From contig NZ_BAGJ01000158.1 in NCBI RefSeq assembly GCF_000308775.1, positions 1 to 64,000 on the forward strand: a DNA stretch of 64,000 bases. Direction: 5' to 3'. The notes beneath the pieces were generated by a model. That model worked only from the letters and a program-made list of their open reading frames with translations, ran no database searches and had not been told where the DNA came from. A program made the position numbers and the translations under genes. This stretch comes from Nocardia testacea NBRC 100365 (GTDB taxonomy: Bacteria > Actinomycetota > Actinomycetes > Mycobacteriales > Mycobacteriaceae). Below are positions 7,910-16,858 of this stretch, piece after piece; the first letter of the stretch is position 1; each line of letters begins with the position of its first letter.

Positions 7910-9141
7910 CCGATCCGCGACGATCCGGACCCACCGCGACGAGCCGGGTCCTGCTGCACGAGCTGGCCATCCGGGCCGATCGTGACGAATGGCTCGTCGG
8001 GCGGTTCGAGACACGGGTTTTCGTCGCGCTCCCGGAGGCCGGGGTGGCCGCGATCGAGATTCTCGCGAGCGGGGCCAGTGTCATCGAGACCACCCGGCAC
8101 CTGGCCGGGCAGCGGGGCACCGAGTTCGATGTCCTGGCTTTCGTCGCCGACTTGACGGAATTGGGCTTCGTGGCCGAAATCGACGATTGCCCGGTGCCTT
8201 CCGCACCACCGCTACCGCCGACACTTCCACGCCTGCGACCCGAGTACGTCCGCTACGCGCTACATCCGATACTGCCGGTGCTGCTCGCCTGCCTGGTAGT
8301 GGCAGCGGCGGTCACCGTGGTTCGTATGCCGCAGACGCGGCCCGGCTTCCGCGATCTGCTGTGGAGTTCACATGGCGGTCTCGTCCTCGTCACAGGGTTC
8401 GTATTCGGTTGGTCATTGCTCTTCCTGCACGAGTTGGCGCATTTCGCCGCTGCCCGGGCCGCAGGTGTCCGATCCCGCATCCAGTTGGGTACGCGGCTAC
8501 AGTTCCTGGTCGCCGAAACCGATATCAGCGGTATAGAACTCGCCCCTCGCCGACATCGGATCACAGCCTATTCCGCCGGGATCGCGGTGAACCTCGCAGT
8601 CGCATCGACCGCAGTACTGCTACAGACGGTGGTGACGGAGCACGGCCTCGCACATCGGCTCTTGGCCGCGGCGACGATTCTCGCGCTGCTTCCGCTGTCA
8701 TTCCAACTCATGGTGTTCATGCGCACCGACCTGTATTTCGTCCTCCAAGACCTCACCGGATGCCGGGATCTGTACGGAGACGGCCGCGCGTATGCGCGCT
8801 ACCTCTGCAACCGGGGCCGGCACGCGGTAATCGGGCATCGGTGGACCGCGGCCGATCCGAGCCTCAACCTACCGCGCCACGAACGGCGCGCGGTCCGGGT
8901 GTACAGCGTCGTTCTGGTGCTCGGGACAGCACTGTGCCTCACCGTGGCCGCCACCTACACCCTGCCGGCAGATGTCACTCTCCTGATTCGCGCGATCCAG
9001 GGAATTGCCGCGGCCCGGTCCGGTACGAGCACACTGGACAGCGCAGTCGTCCTGGTGATACTGGGGATCGGGCACACGCTCTGGGCAGTCACGTGGTGGC
9101 GGCGCCGCCGCGAGCGATCGACTGCTGCGGGGCCGAGCTGA
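7906..9141 (+). CDS. RRE-fused M50 (site-2-type) membrane metalloprotease
   Basis: Integral membrane zinc protease. Residues about 10-85 are a second PqqD-like winged-helix domain (FVALPEAGVAAIEILASGA, then TRHLAG and a helix ending LGFVAEID), followed by a Pro-rich linker. The membrane part has about six segments. The second carries the zinc motif HELAH within FLHELAHFAAARAAGV, and RTDLYFVLQDLTGC supplies the distal Asp zinc ligand typical of M50 enzymes. About 411 residues. Start: GTG at 7906 overlaps the E1-like stop (GTGA); an in-frame ATG at 7882 is possible but would overlap more. A recognition domain on a protease suggests it cuts or exports the modified precursor at the membrane. No separate transporter gene is present, so this protein may be the only membrane step. 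Confidence 0.82.
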   Translation: MTDPRRSGPTATSRVLLHELAIRADRDEWLVGRFETRVFVALPEAGVAAIEILASGASVIETTRHLAGQRGTEFDVLAFVADLTELGFVAEIDDCPVPSAPPLPPTLPRLRPEYVRYALHPILPVLLACLVVAAAVTVVRMPQTRPGFRDLLWSSHGGLVLVTGFVFGWSLLFLHELAHFAAARAAGVRSRIQLGTRLQFLVAETDISGIELAPRRHRITAYSAGIAVNLAVASTAVLLQTVVTEHGLAHRLLAAATILALLPLSFQLMVFMRTDLYFVLQDLTGCRDLYGDGRAYARYLCNRGRHAVIGHRWTAADPSLNLPRHERRAVRVYSVVLVLGTALCLTVAATYTLPADVTLLIRAIQGIAAARSGTSTLDSAVVLVILGIGHTLWAVTWWRRRRERSTAAGPS

Positions 9142-9328
9142 TCGGCCGGCGCAGTATGGCCCCGGCAGGCGGGTCATCGGGCGGCGGTGATCGAACCAAC
9201 TCATGACAGGTGATAGCCGGGTTATCGGCGGGCAACTGCCCTCGGTTGTGCCCATATGGTCACCCGGGCCGCGGCGTGGGCCCGGTCCTGCCTGCGTCCG
9301 GCTCCCGCGGGTTGTACCCTCGGCCAGT

Positions 9329-10966
9329 GTGAGCGTCGACATCACCGCATCGGCGGCATGGCAGAAATTACGTGATCACTACGAGGCGATCGCCGCCCTA
9401 CAACTGAGGGACCTGTTCGCCGAAGATCCACCGCGCGGCCGCGATCTCACGCTGACCGCGGGTGAGCTGCGGATCGACTACAGCAAGCATCGCGTCACCC
9501 GGGAAACCCTGCAATTGCTGGTGGAACTGGCCCGGGAAGCAGGGGTGGAGGCACAGCGCGACCGGATGCTGCGCGGCGAACACATCAACACCTCCGAGGA
9601 CCGGGCCGTGGGGCATACCGCGTTGCGGTTGCCGAAGGGCGCTTCGCTCACCATCGACGGCGAGGACGCGGTCGCCGCGGTACACGAGGTGCTCGACCGG
9701 ATGAGCGCCTTCGCCGACGCGGTGCGTTCGGGCGACTGGCGCGGGGCGACCGGGGAGCGGATCCGCACGGTGGTGAATATCGGAATCGGCGGTTCCGATC
9801 TCGGGCCGGTGATGGTGCATCAGGCGCTGCGGCACTACGCGGACGCCGGTATCGGAGCCCGGTTCGTCTCCAATGTGGATCCGGCCGATCTGGTGGCCAC
9901 GCTGGCGGATCTGGATCCGGCGACCACCCTTTTCATCGTCGCCTCCAAGACATTCTCGACGCTGGAAACGCTGACCAACGCGACCGCCGCCCGCCGCTGG
10001 CTGGTCGACGCGCTCGGCCCGGATGCCGTGGCGAAACATTTCGTCGCGGTGTCCACACACGCCGGGCGGGTCGCCGAGTTCGGTATCGACACCGACAATA
10101 TGTTCGGCTTCTGGGACTGGGTGGGCGGCCGGTACTCGGTGGATTCGGCCATCGGCCTGTCGGTCATGGTGACGATCGGCCCCGCCCGGTTCGCCGAATT
10201 CCTCGCCGGTATGCACGATATGGACCGCCATTTCGCCACCGCGCCGCCGGCGGAGAACGCGCCGATCCTGCTGGCGCTGCTCGGCGTGTGGTACGCGAAC
10301 TTCTTCGGGGCACAGTCGCGGGCGGTGCTGCCGTACGCCAACGATCTCGCCCGCTTCCCGGCCTATCTGCAGCAGCTCACGATGGAGTCGAACGGGAAAT
10401 CGGTACGCGCGGACGGTTCCCCGGTCACCACCACCACCGGCGAGATCTTCTGGGGTGAACCCGGTACCAACGGTCAGCACGCCTTCTACCAGCTGCTCCA
10501 CCAGGGCACCCGGCTGATCCCGGCCGATTTCATCGGCTTCGCCCAGCCCACCGACGATCTGCCCACCCGCGACGGCACCGGCAGTATGCACGACATCCTG
10601 ATGAGCAATCTGTTCGCGCAGACCAAGGTGCTGGCGTTCGGGAAGACCGCTGCGGAAATCGCCGCCGAGGGCACGCCACCAGAGCTGGTACCGCACAAGG
10701 TGATGCCCGGAAACCGCCCCAGCACCACGATTCTCGCGCCCCGGCTCACCCCCGCGGTACTGGGCCAGCTCATCGCGCTCTACGAGCACCAGGTGTTCGT
10801 GGCGGGGGCGATCTGGGGTATCGACAGTTTCGACCAGTGGGGCGTGGAACTGGGCAAACAGCAGGCGCTGGCGCTGGCGCCGCTGCTCACCGATCCGGAA
10901 GAGCCGGCACCGCAGGGTGATTCGTCCACCGATGCGCTGATTCGCTGGTACCGCGCCAACCGCTGA
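9329..10966 (+). CDS. pgi: Glucose-6-phosphate isomerase
   Basis: Interconverts glucose 6-phosphate and fructose 6-phosphate in glycolysis/gluconeogenesis. Signature segments: VVNIGIGGSDLGP, SKTFSTLET (phosphate-binding loop), GGRYSVDSAIGLS, ESNGKSV, GEPGTNGQHAFYQL and GIDSFDQWGVELGKQ near the C-terminus, the last two containing catalytic residues in relatives. The frame extends to 9203, but family similarity begins at the GTG at 9329 (VSVDITASAAWQKL), giving 545 residues, the normal length. Pgi close to chorismate mutase and uvrD1 matches the mycobacterial Rv0946c neighbourhood, here interrupted by the dehydrogenase and the RiPP-like genes. It ends three bases before a convergent gene. Confidence 0.96.
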   Translation: MSVDITASAAWQKLRDHYEAIAALQLRDLFAEDPPRGRDLTLTAGELRIDYSKHRVTRETLQLLVELAREAGVEAQRDRMLRGEHINTSEDRAVGHTALRLPKGASLTIDGEDAVAAVHEVLDRMSAFADAVRSGDWRGATGERIRTVVNIGIGGSDLGPVMVHQALRHYADAGIGARFVSNVDPADLVATLADLDPATTLFIVASKTFSTLETLTNATAARRWLVDALGPDAVAKHFVAVSTHAGRVAEFGIDTDNMFGFWDWVGGRYSVDSAIGLSVMVTIGPARFAEFLAGMHDMDRHFATAPPAENAPILLALLGVWYANFFGAQSRAVLPYANDLARFPAYLQQLTMESNGKSVRADGSPVTTTTGEIFWGEPGTNGQHAFYQLLHQGTRLIPADFIGFAQPTDDLPTRDGTGSMHDILMSNLFAQTKVLAFGKTAAEIAAEGTPPELVPHKVMPGNRPSTTILAPRLTPAVLGQLIALYEHQVFVAGAIWGIDSFDQWGVELGKQQALALAPLLTDPEEPAPQGDSSTDALIRWYRANR

Positions 10967-10969
10967 CCC

Positions 10970-12349
10970 TCACCACGGCCGGACCGGCAGGTCCACCCGC
11001 GCGGCCGTCGCGGTGACCAGCCGGTGCAGTGCGGCCGCGTCGGCCGCGCGTTCGGGATAGAGGCTCGCGACGGTCAGGATGTAGTCGTCCCGGAAACGGC
11101 AGAGGTAACCGGACAGCCGGGTGCGCGGCCGCCGCGCGTAGTCGAGGCCGGGGTGGACGGCCCGTGTCGCGATACCGGTGCACTCGTACGGCCCGAGGGC
11201 CGACAGCGCCGGCGGGATCGGGCCGATATTCGAGCACAGGATGTCGCGTTCCCCCGCTCCGCGGGACAGCAGATGGGCCACCTTGTCGGGTACCAGGTAG
11301 AGGAACTCCTCCGGCAGTCCACCCGGGGCGGACATCCGCCGCTCGTAGGCCGCCCGGCTCTTCGCGCGGATATCGGCCGGGCCGTCGCCCCTGGCCACCG
11401 CGATCTCGGTTACGGCCAGGTCGTTGTCGATCCGCGGCTCGTCCCGGGTGTCCACGGGCAGGCTCGCCACGATCTCGGTGCCGGCAAAACCGGCGGCCCA
11501 CAGCATGTTCGCGACGACCCAGATGAACAGGCTGTTGGCTGTGCCGCCATATCGCGCGGCGACCGCCTCCCAGTCCGCGGCCGGGCAGCGGAGGATCAGC
11601 GCCGGTTCGTTCAGCACGGCGAGCGCGGAGGTTTCGGCGAGACCGGAGAGGTCGCGGTGCGACAACCGCGCGGTGTGAGGCGTGTCGCCGGTGCCGGGCG
11701 CTGTGCCTTCGCGTCCGGCAGCCGCTTGCCCGGATCTCGGTCCCCGGGAACCGCGGACTATCAGGGTCGCGGCGGCGCGCATACCACCGAGGCCGACCGT
11801 CGCCCAGGTCCGCGCCGCATCGAGCCAATCCGAATCCGGGCCGTCCCCCGCCGCGCTGCCCTCCTCTCCCGGCCGGCCAGGCGAAAGGTCCGCGCGGCCG
11901 GCGTCCATCGCCTCCAGTGCTCGTTCGACCGCGAGAACGAGTCCCCGGGCGTCGGCGAGAACGTGGGAGCAGGTGAGGGCCACGATCGTGCCCCCGTCGG
12001 TGAGCGGTGCCGCCGACAGCCGCCAGCCCGGACCGTGTTCGGGATCCAATTCGGCACCGCAGGTGTCGGCCCACCGCGGGATGTCGGCGGGTGCGAGCTC
12101 CACCCGGTGCCGGTCGAGCGGATGAGCGCGGTCGTTGCGCTGCCACCGCGCCCGCGCACCCGGGACCCGGGGGCGGACCACTCGGCGGGCGAGCGGCCCG
12201 GTGCGCAGTTCCTCGTGCAGTCGCGCGAGCACCTCGGGTTCCACCGCCCCCGCCGTACGCCACAGGCCCTGGAGCGCGATCGGGGTGCCGAGCCCCTGAT
12301 GGGTTCGCAGGAAGATTTCGTCGACAACGCTCAATCGGCGCATTCGCAC
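10970..12349 (-). CDS. WS/DGAT-like acyltransferase (condensation-domain fold)
   Basis: A 459-residue protein of the wax ester synthase / diacylglycerol acyltransferase family, related to the condensation-domain fold. N-terminal MRRLSVVDEIFLRTHQ and a C-terminal LPVDTRDE/NDLAV region, plus CSNIGPIPPALSALGP, fit the family. The active-site motif HHxxxDG is changed to SHVLADA (residues 128-134): the second His and the Asp are kept, the first His and the Gly are replaced. Activity on acyl-CoA and an alcohol acceptor is therefore plausible but not certain. A low-complexity Gly/Ala/Ser stretch lies near residues 195-220. It converges on pgi with three bases between stops. Substrate unknown. Confidence 0.65.
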   Translation of the reverse strand: MRMRRLSVVDEIFLRTHQGLGTPIALQGLWRTAGAVEPEVLARLHEELRTGPLARRVVRPRVPGARARWQRNDRAHPLDRHRVELAPADIPRWADTCGAELDPEHGPGWRLSAAPLTDGGTIVALTCSHVLADARGLVLAVERALEAMDAGRADLSPGRPGEEGSAAGDGPDSDWLDAARTWATVGLGGMRAAATLIVRGSRGPRSGQAAAGREGTAPGTGDTPHTARLSHRDLSGLAETSALAVLNEPALILRCPAADWEAVAARYGGTANSLFIWVVANMLWAAGFAGTEIVASLPVDTRDEPRIDNDLAVTEIAVARGDGPADIRAKSRAAYERRMSAPGGLPEEFLYLVPDKVAHLLSRGAGERDILCSNIGPIPPALSALGPYECTGIATRAVHPGLDYARRPRTRLSGYLCRFRDDYILTVASLYPERAADAAALHRLVTATAARVDLPVRPW

Positions 12350-12582
12350 AGGTTAACTGTTGTTTCCGAAGTAACGCCGGGCGCACCGGGCCCGGCCGGC
12401 CGGGCCGCCGTGGCCGGTCCGGGCGACGGGCGCGCCGCAGGCCGTCCGGGAAAGGATCAGGCGCTACCGGGACGAGTCGGTACCCGCCCGGACCACACCG
12501 GGGACGCTCACCCACCCGTCGGTACCGACCGGTCCCGATCCCCCGAAGGTCCGCGGTGTGACATGGGACGCATAATCGATGG

Positions 12583-14202
12583 ATGCTCACGCACGAGGTT
12601 CTCAACCAGGTTCCGCCGATCACCCCGTTCGAGGTCTCGCGGGATCCGGCGTTGCTGGCCGGTCTGCAGCGGGAGGGCGCCGGTTGGGCGGAGGCGGAAG
12701 TGCGCGAACTCGGCACCCTCGCCGGAAGCGAGCGTGTCCAGGAGTGGGGCCGGCTCGCCAACGAGTATCCGCCCGTCCTGCACACCCACGACCGCTACGG
12801 CAACCGCGTCGACGAGGTGGAATTCCATCCGTACTGGCACGACCTGATGACCGTGGCGGTCGAACACGGACTGCACGCCGCACCGTGGGCCGACTCCCGG
12901 ACCGGCGCCCATGTGGCGCGCGCCGCCAAATTCTACGTCTGGGGCGCCGCCGACGCCGGGCACATGTGTCCGGTCTCGATGACCTACGCCGCGATTCCGG
13001 CACTGCGGCACAACCCGGAACTCGCGGCGCGGTACGAGCCGCTGCTCACCGCCCGCAGCTACGATTTCGGGTTGCGCGAACCGTCCACCAAGACCGGTCT
13101 CATCGCCGGTATGTCGATGACGGAGAAACAGGGCGGGTCGGATGTCCGGGCCAACACCACCACCGCGACCCCGCAACCCGACGGCACGTATCGGCTGGTC
13201 GGGCACAAATGGTTCACCTCGGCGCCGATGTCGGATATGTTCCTGACCCTGGCGCAGGCGCCGGGCGGGCTCTCGTGTTTCCTGTTGCCGCGGGTGCTGC
13301 CCGACGGTTCCCGCAATCCGATCCGGCTACAGCGGCTCAAGGACAAACTGGGCAACAAATCGAACGCGTCCTCGGAGATCGAATACGAGAACGCGATCGG
13401 CTGGCCGATCGGCGCGGAGGGCGCCGGGGTGAAGACCATCATCGAGATGGTCAATATGACCCGGCTCGACTGTGTGATCGGTTCCGCGGTCGGGATGCGC
13501 ACGGCGGCCGTCCGCGCGGTACACCACGCCCGCCACCGCAAGGCGTTCGGCGCCGCTCTGGTCGACCAGCCCGCCATGCGCAATGTGCTGGCCGATCTGG
13601 TGCTCGAGTCCGAGGCCGCCACCACGGTCATGCTGCGGCTGGCCGGGGCCACCGACCGCGCCGCGACCGACCCGGGCGAAGCCGCGCTACGCCGGATCGC
13701 GCTCGCGATCACCAAGTATTGGGTGTGCAAACGCGCGGCCACCCACGCCGCCGAGGCCCTGGAATGTTTCGGCGGAAACGGTTACGTCGAGGACTCCGGG
13801 ATGCCGCGGCTGTACCGGGAGGCGCCGCTCATGTCGATCTGGGAGGGTTCGGGCAATGTGGCAGCGCTCGACGCCCTGCGCGCCATGGGCACCCGGCCCG
13901 AAACCGTGGAGGCCTACTTCACCGAGGTGTCCCGGGCGCGCGGCGAGAACCCCCATCTGGATCACGCGATCGACCGCGTCGGCAAGGAGCTCGCCGATCG
14001 CAGCGATATCGAGTACCGGGCGCGCCGAGTCGTCGAGCTGATGGCGCTGGTCCTGCAGGGCGCCCAGCTGGTCCGGCACGGTCACCGCGCGGTCGCGGAC
14101 GCCTTCTGCGCGTCCCGGCTGGGTGCGGACTGGGGCGCCGCGTTCGGCACCCTGCCCACCGGCGTGGATACGACCGCGATCATCGAGCGGGCGTTCGTCT
14201 GA
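12583..14202 (+). CDS. aidB: AidB-like acyl-CoA dehydrogenase
   Basis: Flavoprotein of the acyl-CoA dehydrogenase superfamily, closest in layout to AidB (E. coli protein 541 residues; this one 539), which is linked to the response to alkylating agents. Seen: HEVLNQVPPITPFEVS near the N-terminus, a long AidB-type N-terminal domain, SMTEKQGGSDVRANTT (FAD contact), GHKWFTSAPMSDMFL, RLKDKLGNKSNASSEIEYENA, and ALECFGGNGYVEDSGMPRLYREAPLMSIWEGSGNV, which holds the Glu/Gly region near the active site. Whether it dehydrogenates acyl-CoA, binds DNA or both cannot be read from sequence. It ends six bases before a convergent hydrolase gene. The ATG at 12583 starts the family match; a second long frame over the same DNA is a shadow. 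Confidence 0.9.
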   Translation: MLTHEVLNQVPPITPFEVSRDPALLAGLQREGAGWAEAEVRELGTLAGSERVQEWGRLANEYPPVLHTHDRYGNRVDEVEFHPYWHDLMTVAVEHGLHAAPWADSRTGAHVARAAKFYVWGAADAGHMCPVSMTYAAIPALRHNPELAARYEPLLTARSYDFGLREPSTKTGLIAGMSMTEKQGGSDVRANTTTATPQPDGTYRLVGHKWFTSAPMSDMFLTLAQAPGGLSCFLLPRVLPDGSRNPIRLQRLKDKLGNKSNASSEIEYENAIGWPIGAEGAGVKTIIEMVNMTRLDCVIGSAVGMRTAAVRAVHHARHRKAFGAALVDQPAMRNVLADLVLESEAATTVMLRLAGATDRAATDPGEAALRRIALAITKYWVCKRAATHAAEALECFGGNGYVEDSGMPRLYREAPLMSIWEGSGNVAALDALRAMGTRPETVEAYFTEVSRARGENPHLDHAIDRVGKELADRSDIEYRARRVVELMALVLQGAQLVRHGHRAVADAFCASRLGADWGAAFGTLPTGVDTTAIIERAFV

Positions 14203-14208
14203 CCGGGG

Positions 14209-15348
14209 TCAGCCGGCCGGGAGCACCTCGTCGAGGAAGGTGAGAGTGCGGTCGAGGCCGCCCTTCTCCGCCAGGTCCTCGTGGCCGGCCTGGAGAAGCT
14301 GCACCGCGTACTCCGTGTCGTTCAGGACGAACTGCCCGACCAGCGCGAGGGCCAGCGGTAACGGGACGACGGTGTCGTAGATGCCCTGTACGACCAGGAT
14401 CGGATCCTGGTAGCCGCTGACCGGCACGCTCATATAGTCACGCACCACCGGCGCGAAATCCGGATCGTTGAGGGGCCGCGAAACCAGGGACCCGATCTCG
14501 GTGGAGTCCAGCATGGCCGAGGCCTGGGCATTGCAGTTGGTGCTGAGCCCGGCGATGAACTTCTGGCCCTGTGGAGTCAGGAAATCGCCGACCTCGGGGC
14601 CCAGCTGTGCGCCGACCATACCGGCGAGCACCATGGGCGCGTACCGGCCCACGTACCCGGGTATCTCGGGCTGATCCGGGCGCGAACGCAGGAAGATGTT
14701 TTCCAGATTGCTCACGGGAGCCAGGGCGGCGGTACCGCGGAAGTCGAGTTCCGGCGCGTACTCGGGGGCGAGCCGGCCGGTGCCGAGCGCGGCATGTCCG
14801 CCCTGCGACCACCCGGCGACCGCCCAGCTCGGCGCCAGTCCGGGGTAGGCGGAACGGGCGGCGCGCACCGCGTCGATCGTGGCGGTGGCCTCACTGGTGG
14901 TGTGCAGATAGGGATGCGGGCCCGGCGAATTGGGGCTCAGCCCGATGTAATCGGGGGCGACGACGGCGTACCCGGCGTCGCTGAGGCGCGCCACGGCAGG
15001 CCCGGTCTCCTGCTCGAGCTTGTCATAACCGGTGAGACCGCAATTCTGCCCGAGCCCTGAGGTGCCGTGGTCCCAGGCGACCACCCGGCGCCCCCCGTCC
15101 GGGGCCGGCCCCTCGGGGATGCGCACCACGGCGGCTGCCTGGACCAGGTCACCGCCGGGACCGGTGGTGACGTATTCGATCCGCTGTACACCGTCGAGCC
15201 CGGCCCACGGCCGGCCGAGCGGTCCGGCCGAGAGCAGCCGACCCGGGTACCAGGCCCCCTCGGCCCGTGCGACGACGCCCGGCAGTCCGGCACCCAGCGC
15301 CGTCACCAGAGTCAGTACCGCCACGAAGGCTCGGGTATAGCGGACCAT
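14209..15348 (-). CDS. Secreted lipase-family alpha/beta hydrolase
   Basis: Exported serine hydrolase of the secretory lipase (LIP) family. The ATG at 15348 is preceded by GAGGAG and begins a clear signal peptide: MVRYTRAF, a hydrophobic core of about 18 residues, then VVARAEGAW. Longer upstream frames lack any signal and are rejected. The nucleophile is the Ser in VAGWSQGGHAALG. GLTGYDKLEQ, APDYIGLS and YLHTTSEATATIDAVRA are typical of LIP proteins. Late residues VVQGIYDTVVPLPLA and LLQAGHEDL supply the likely catalytic Asp and His. About 379 residues. Probable substrates are triglycerides or other esters outside the cell. Confidence 0.85.
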   Translation of the reverse strand: MVRYTRAFVAVLTLVTALGAGLPGVVARAEGAWYPGRLLSAGPLGRPWAGLDGVQRIEYVTTGPGGDLVQAAAVVRIPEGPAPDGGRRVVAWDHGTSGLGQNCGLTGYDKLEQETGPAVARLSDAGYAVVAPDYIGLSPNSPGPHPYLHTTSEATATIDAVRAARSAYPGLAPSWAVAGWSQGGHAALGTGRLAPEYAPELDFRGTAALAPVSNLENIFLRSRPDQPEIPGYVGRYAPMVLAGMVGAQLGPEVGDFLTPQGQKFIAGLSTNCNAQASAMLDSTEIGSLVSRPLNDPDFAPVVRDYMSVPVSGYQDPILVVQGIYDTVVPLPLALALVGQFVLNDTEYAVQLLQAGHEDLAEKGGLDRTLTFLDEVLPAG

Positions 15349-15448
15349 TGCTGTGTGCTCCTCTGTCGTGCGGCGGATCCTCGTCCATGGTGGCAGCGGT
15401 CCGGTGGCCGCGCCCGTCGGTCCGGCGCGCGTAGGGCGCCGGCCGCAC

Positions 15449-15979
15449 TCAGCGAGTCGGTGGGGCGATGTGCCAGTGCCGCTCCAGGGCGCCCGCGATA
15501 TCGGGCAGCACGGTGATCGGAACCTTCTTATGGCGCAACATATTACGTATCTCGTTGACCTGTTCGCGCTTGCGCAGATCATAGGCACCGGAGACCGGTC
15601 CGCGGACAGGGGGAATCGACAGCAGCACGAGTTCACTGTGCAATTCCTCACCTCCGGTCAGATCCAGCGCGAGCGACCAGCGCGCGTCCTCGTCGAGGCC
15701 GAAACGCCCCGCCACCACCCGCTCCCACTCGATACTGGTCGCCGACCACGGCGTGCGCCGGTGGATCACCTGTTCGGTGAGGATCACCGTGTCCCGGGTG
15801 AACAGCGCGAACAACGCGGCGACAGCGAGTAGCGCGCCGAGCACGATTCCGGTGAACACCCGGGCGGGCCCGAACAGCAGCACCGTCGGAACGGTCACCG
15901 CCACCACCACCGCGACGCCGGCCAGGCTGTAGGCCAGCACCCGGCCGGTGGGCACGACCCCAGCGTGCACCCTTTGCAT
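15449..15979 (-). CDS. Membrane protein with PH-like domain
   Basis: About 176 residues. Two hydrophobic segments near the N-terminus (LAYSLAGVAVVVAVTVPTVLL and a following Val/Leu/Ala stretch of about 20 residues) are followed by a compact beta-rich domain (DTVILTEQVIHRRTPW, IEWERVVAGRF, WSLALDLTGGEEL) resembling bacterial PH-type domains, and a short helix before the end. It is probably anchored in the membrane with the globular part in the cytoplasm. The ATG at 15979 has GGAG five bases upstream; a GTG at 16003 is also in frame. It lies downstream of the encapsulin gene on the same strand, with 81 bases between, so it may share its transcript. Function unknown. Confidence 0.65.
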   Translation of the reverse strand: MQRVHAGVVPTGRVLAYSLAGVAVVVAVTVPTVLLFGPARVFTGIVLGALLAVAALFALFTRDTVILTEQVIHRRTPWSATSIEWERVVAGRFGLDEDARWSLALDLTGGEELHSELVLLSIPPVRGPVSGAYDLRKREQVNEIRNMLRHKKVPITVLPDIAGALERHWHIAPPTR

Positions 15980-16060
15980 ACCGACTCCGTTCACGCCGCG
16001 CACCGACCGGCCACACCGTACCGGACGACGGTGGCGGATACGACAATGCCGGTCACCCGT

Positions 16061-16858
16061 TCAGAACAGCGCGACAGCGGCCTCGGCCGAGTACACGTGG
16101 AAAGTCAGGCTCTGCTGGAAATAGAGCTGGACCGTTTCGGCGTCATGGGCCAGATAGCCGATGGACAGATCCTGGCCCACGGTGAGATCGAAGTCACCGC
16201 CGCGGGTGGTGAGCACGAACGCACCGTCGATGGCCGGCGCCCAGATGATCTCCCCCTCGGGAACCAGGCGCTCCAGATGGGTGCGCAGCGGATGACCGTG
16301 GTTGGAGGTCTCGCTGACCTTCGTGTAGAGGTCGGCGCTCAGCAGCACCGAATACGGTCCGTCGACACCGGCCAGCCGCAACTGGCTCACCGCCAGGGCG
16401 ATCACCTCGGGCACCCTGAACACGTCGTCGGGCAGCGCGATCGACCTATTCGACGAAGCGGCGCGGATACCGGTGATACCGGCCGCCGCGTAACCCTCGA
16501 ATACCGCCCGGTCCTCGGCGAAGGCGATATTGCGGGCGGCGTCCTTCACCGGGTCCAGGTCGGTGTCCTGGGCGCCGCGTTCGACATTGTCGAGTTCCTC
16601 GCGCGAGAGGGTGAACGGCACCCGCAACTCGACCAGTGGGGCCACCACCCGCTGCCGCGCCTGGACACCGTCGTGCGGGGCGGCGATCGGGGTCGTGTGA
16701 CCGAGCCCGCGCGCCGAATAGTCCGTACCGTGCGGACCGGACAGATCGACCACCCGGCGGCCGGCATTGTGCCGTTTGAAGGTCCGCGTCGCCTCCTCTT
16801 CGATAACCGCCCAGGCCGCGTCGGTGATCGGCGCGAGTTCGCGATGCAGGTTGTTCAT
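16061..16858 (-). CDS. Encapsulin shell protein (family 1)
   Basis: Forms an icosahedral protein nanocompartment with an HK97-type fold. The 265-residue length and the sequence (MNNLHRELAPITDAAWAVIEEEA, FKRHNAGRRVVDLSGPHG, EDRAVFEGYAAAGITGI, LERLVPEGEIIWAPAIDG and the ending of an LTFHVYSAEAAV type) match the CFP29/linocin group that assembles as T=1 shells in mycobacteria and rhodococci. Its start overlaps the stop of the DyP peroxidase gene by four bases (ATGA), so shell and cargo are translated together. The peroxidase carries a C-terminal loading peptide, as expected. Confidence 0.95.
   Translation of the reverse strand: MNNLHRELAPITDAAWAVIEEEATRTFKRHNAGRRVVDLSGPHGTDYSARGLGHTTPIAAPHDGVQARQRVVAPLVELRVPFTLSREELDNVERGAQDTDLDPVKDAARNIAFAEDRAVFEGYAAAGITGIRAASSNRSIALPDDVFRVPEVIALAVSQLRLAGVDGPYSVLLSADLYTKVSETSNHGHPLRTHLERLVPEGEIIWAPAIDGAFVLTTRGGDFDLTVGQDLSIGYLAHDAETVQLYFQQSLTFHVYSAEAAVALF

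Noticed and set aside
12579..14243. Second long frame overlapping aidB on the same strand
   Set aside because: Arg/Gly-rich shadow in another frame; the aidB frame carries all the family motifs.
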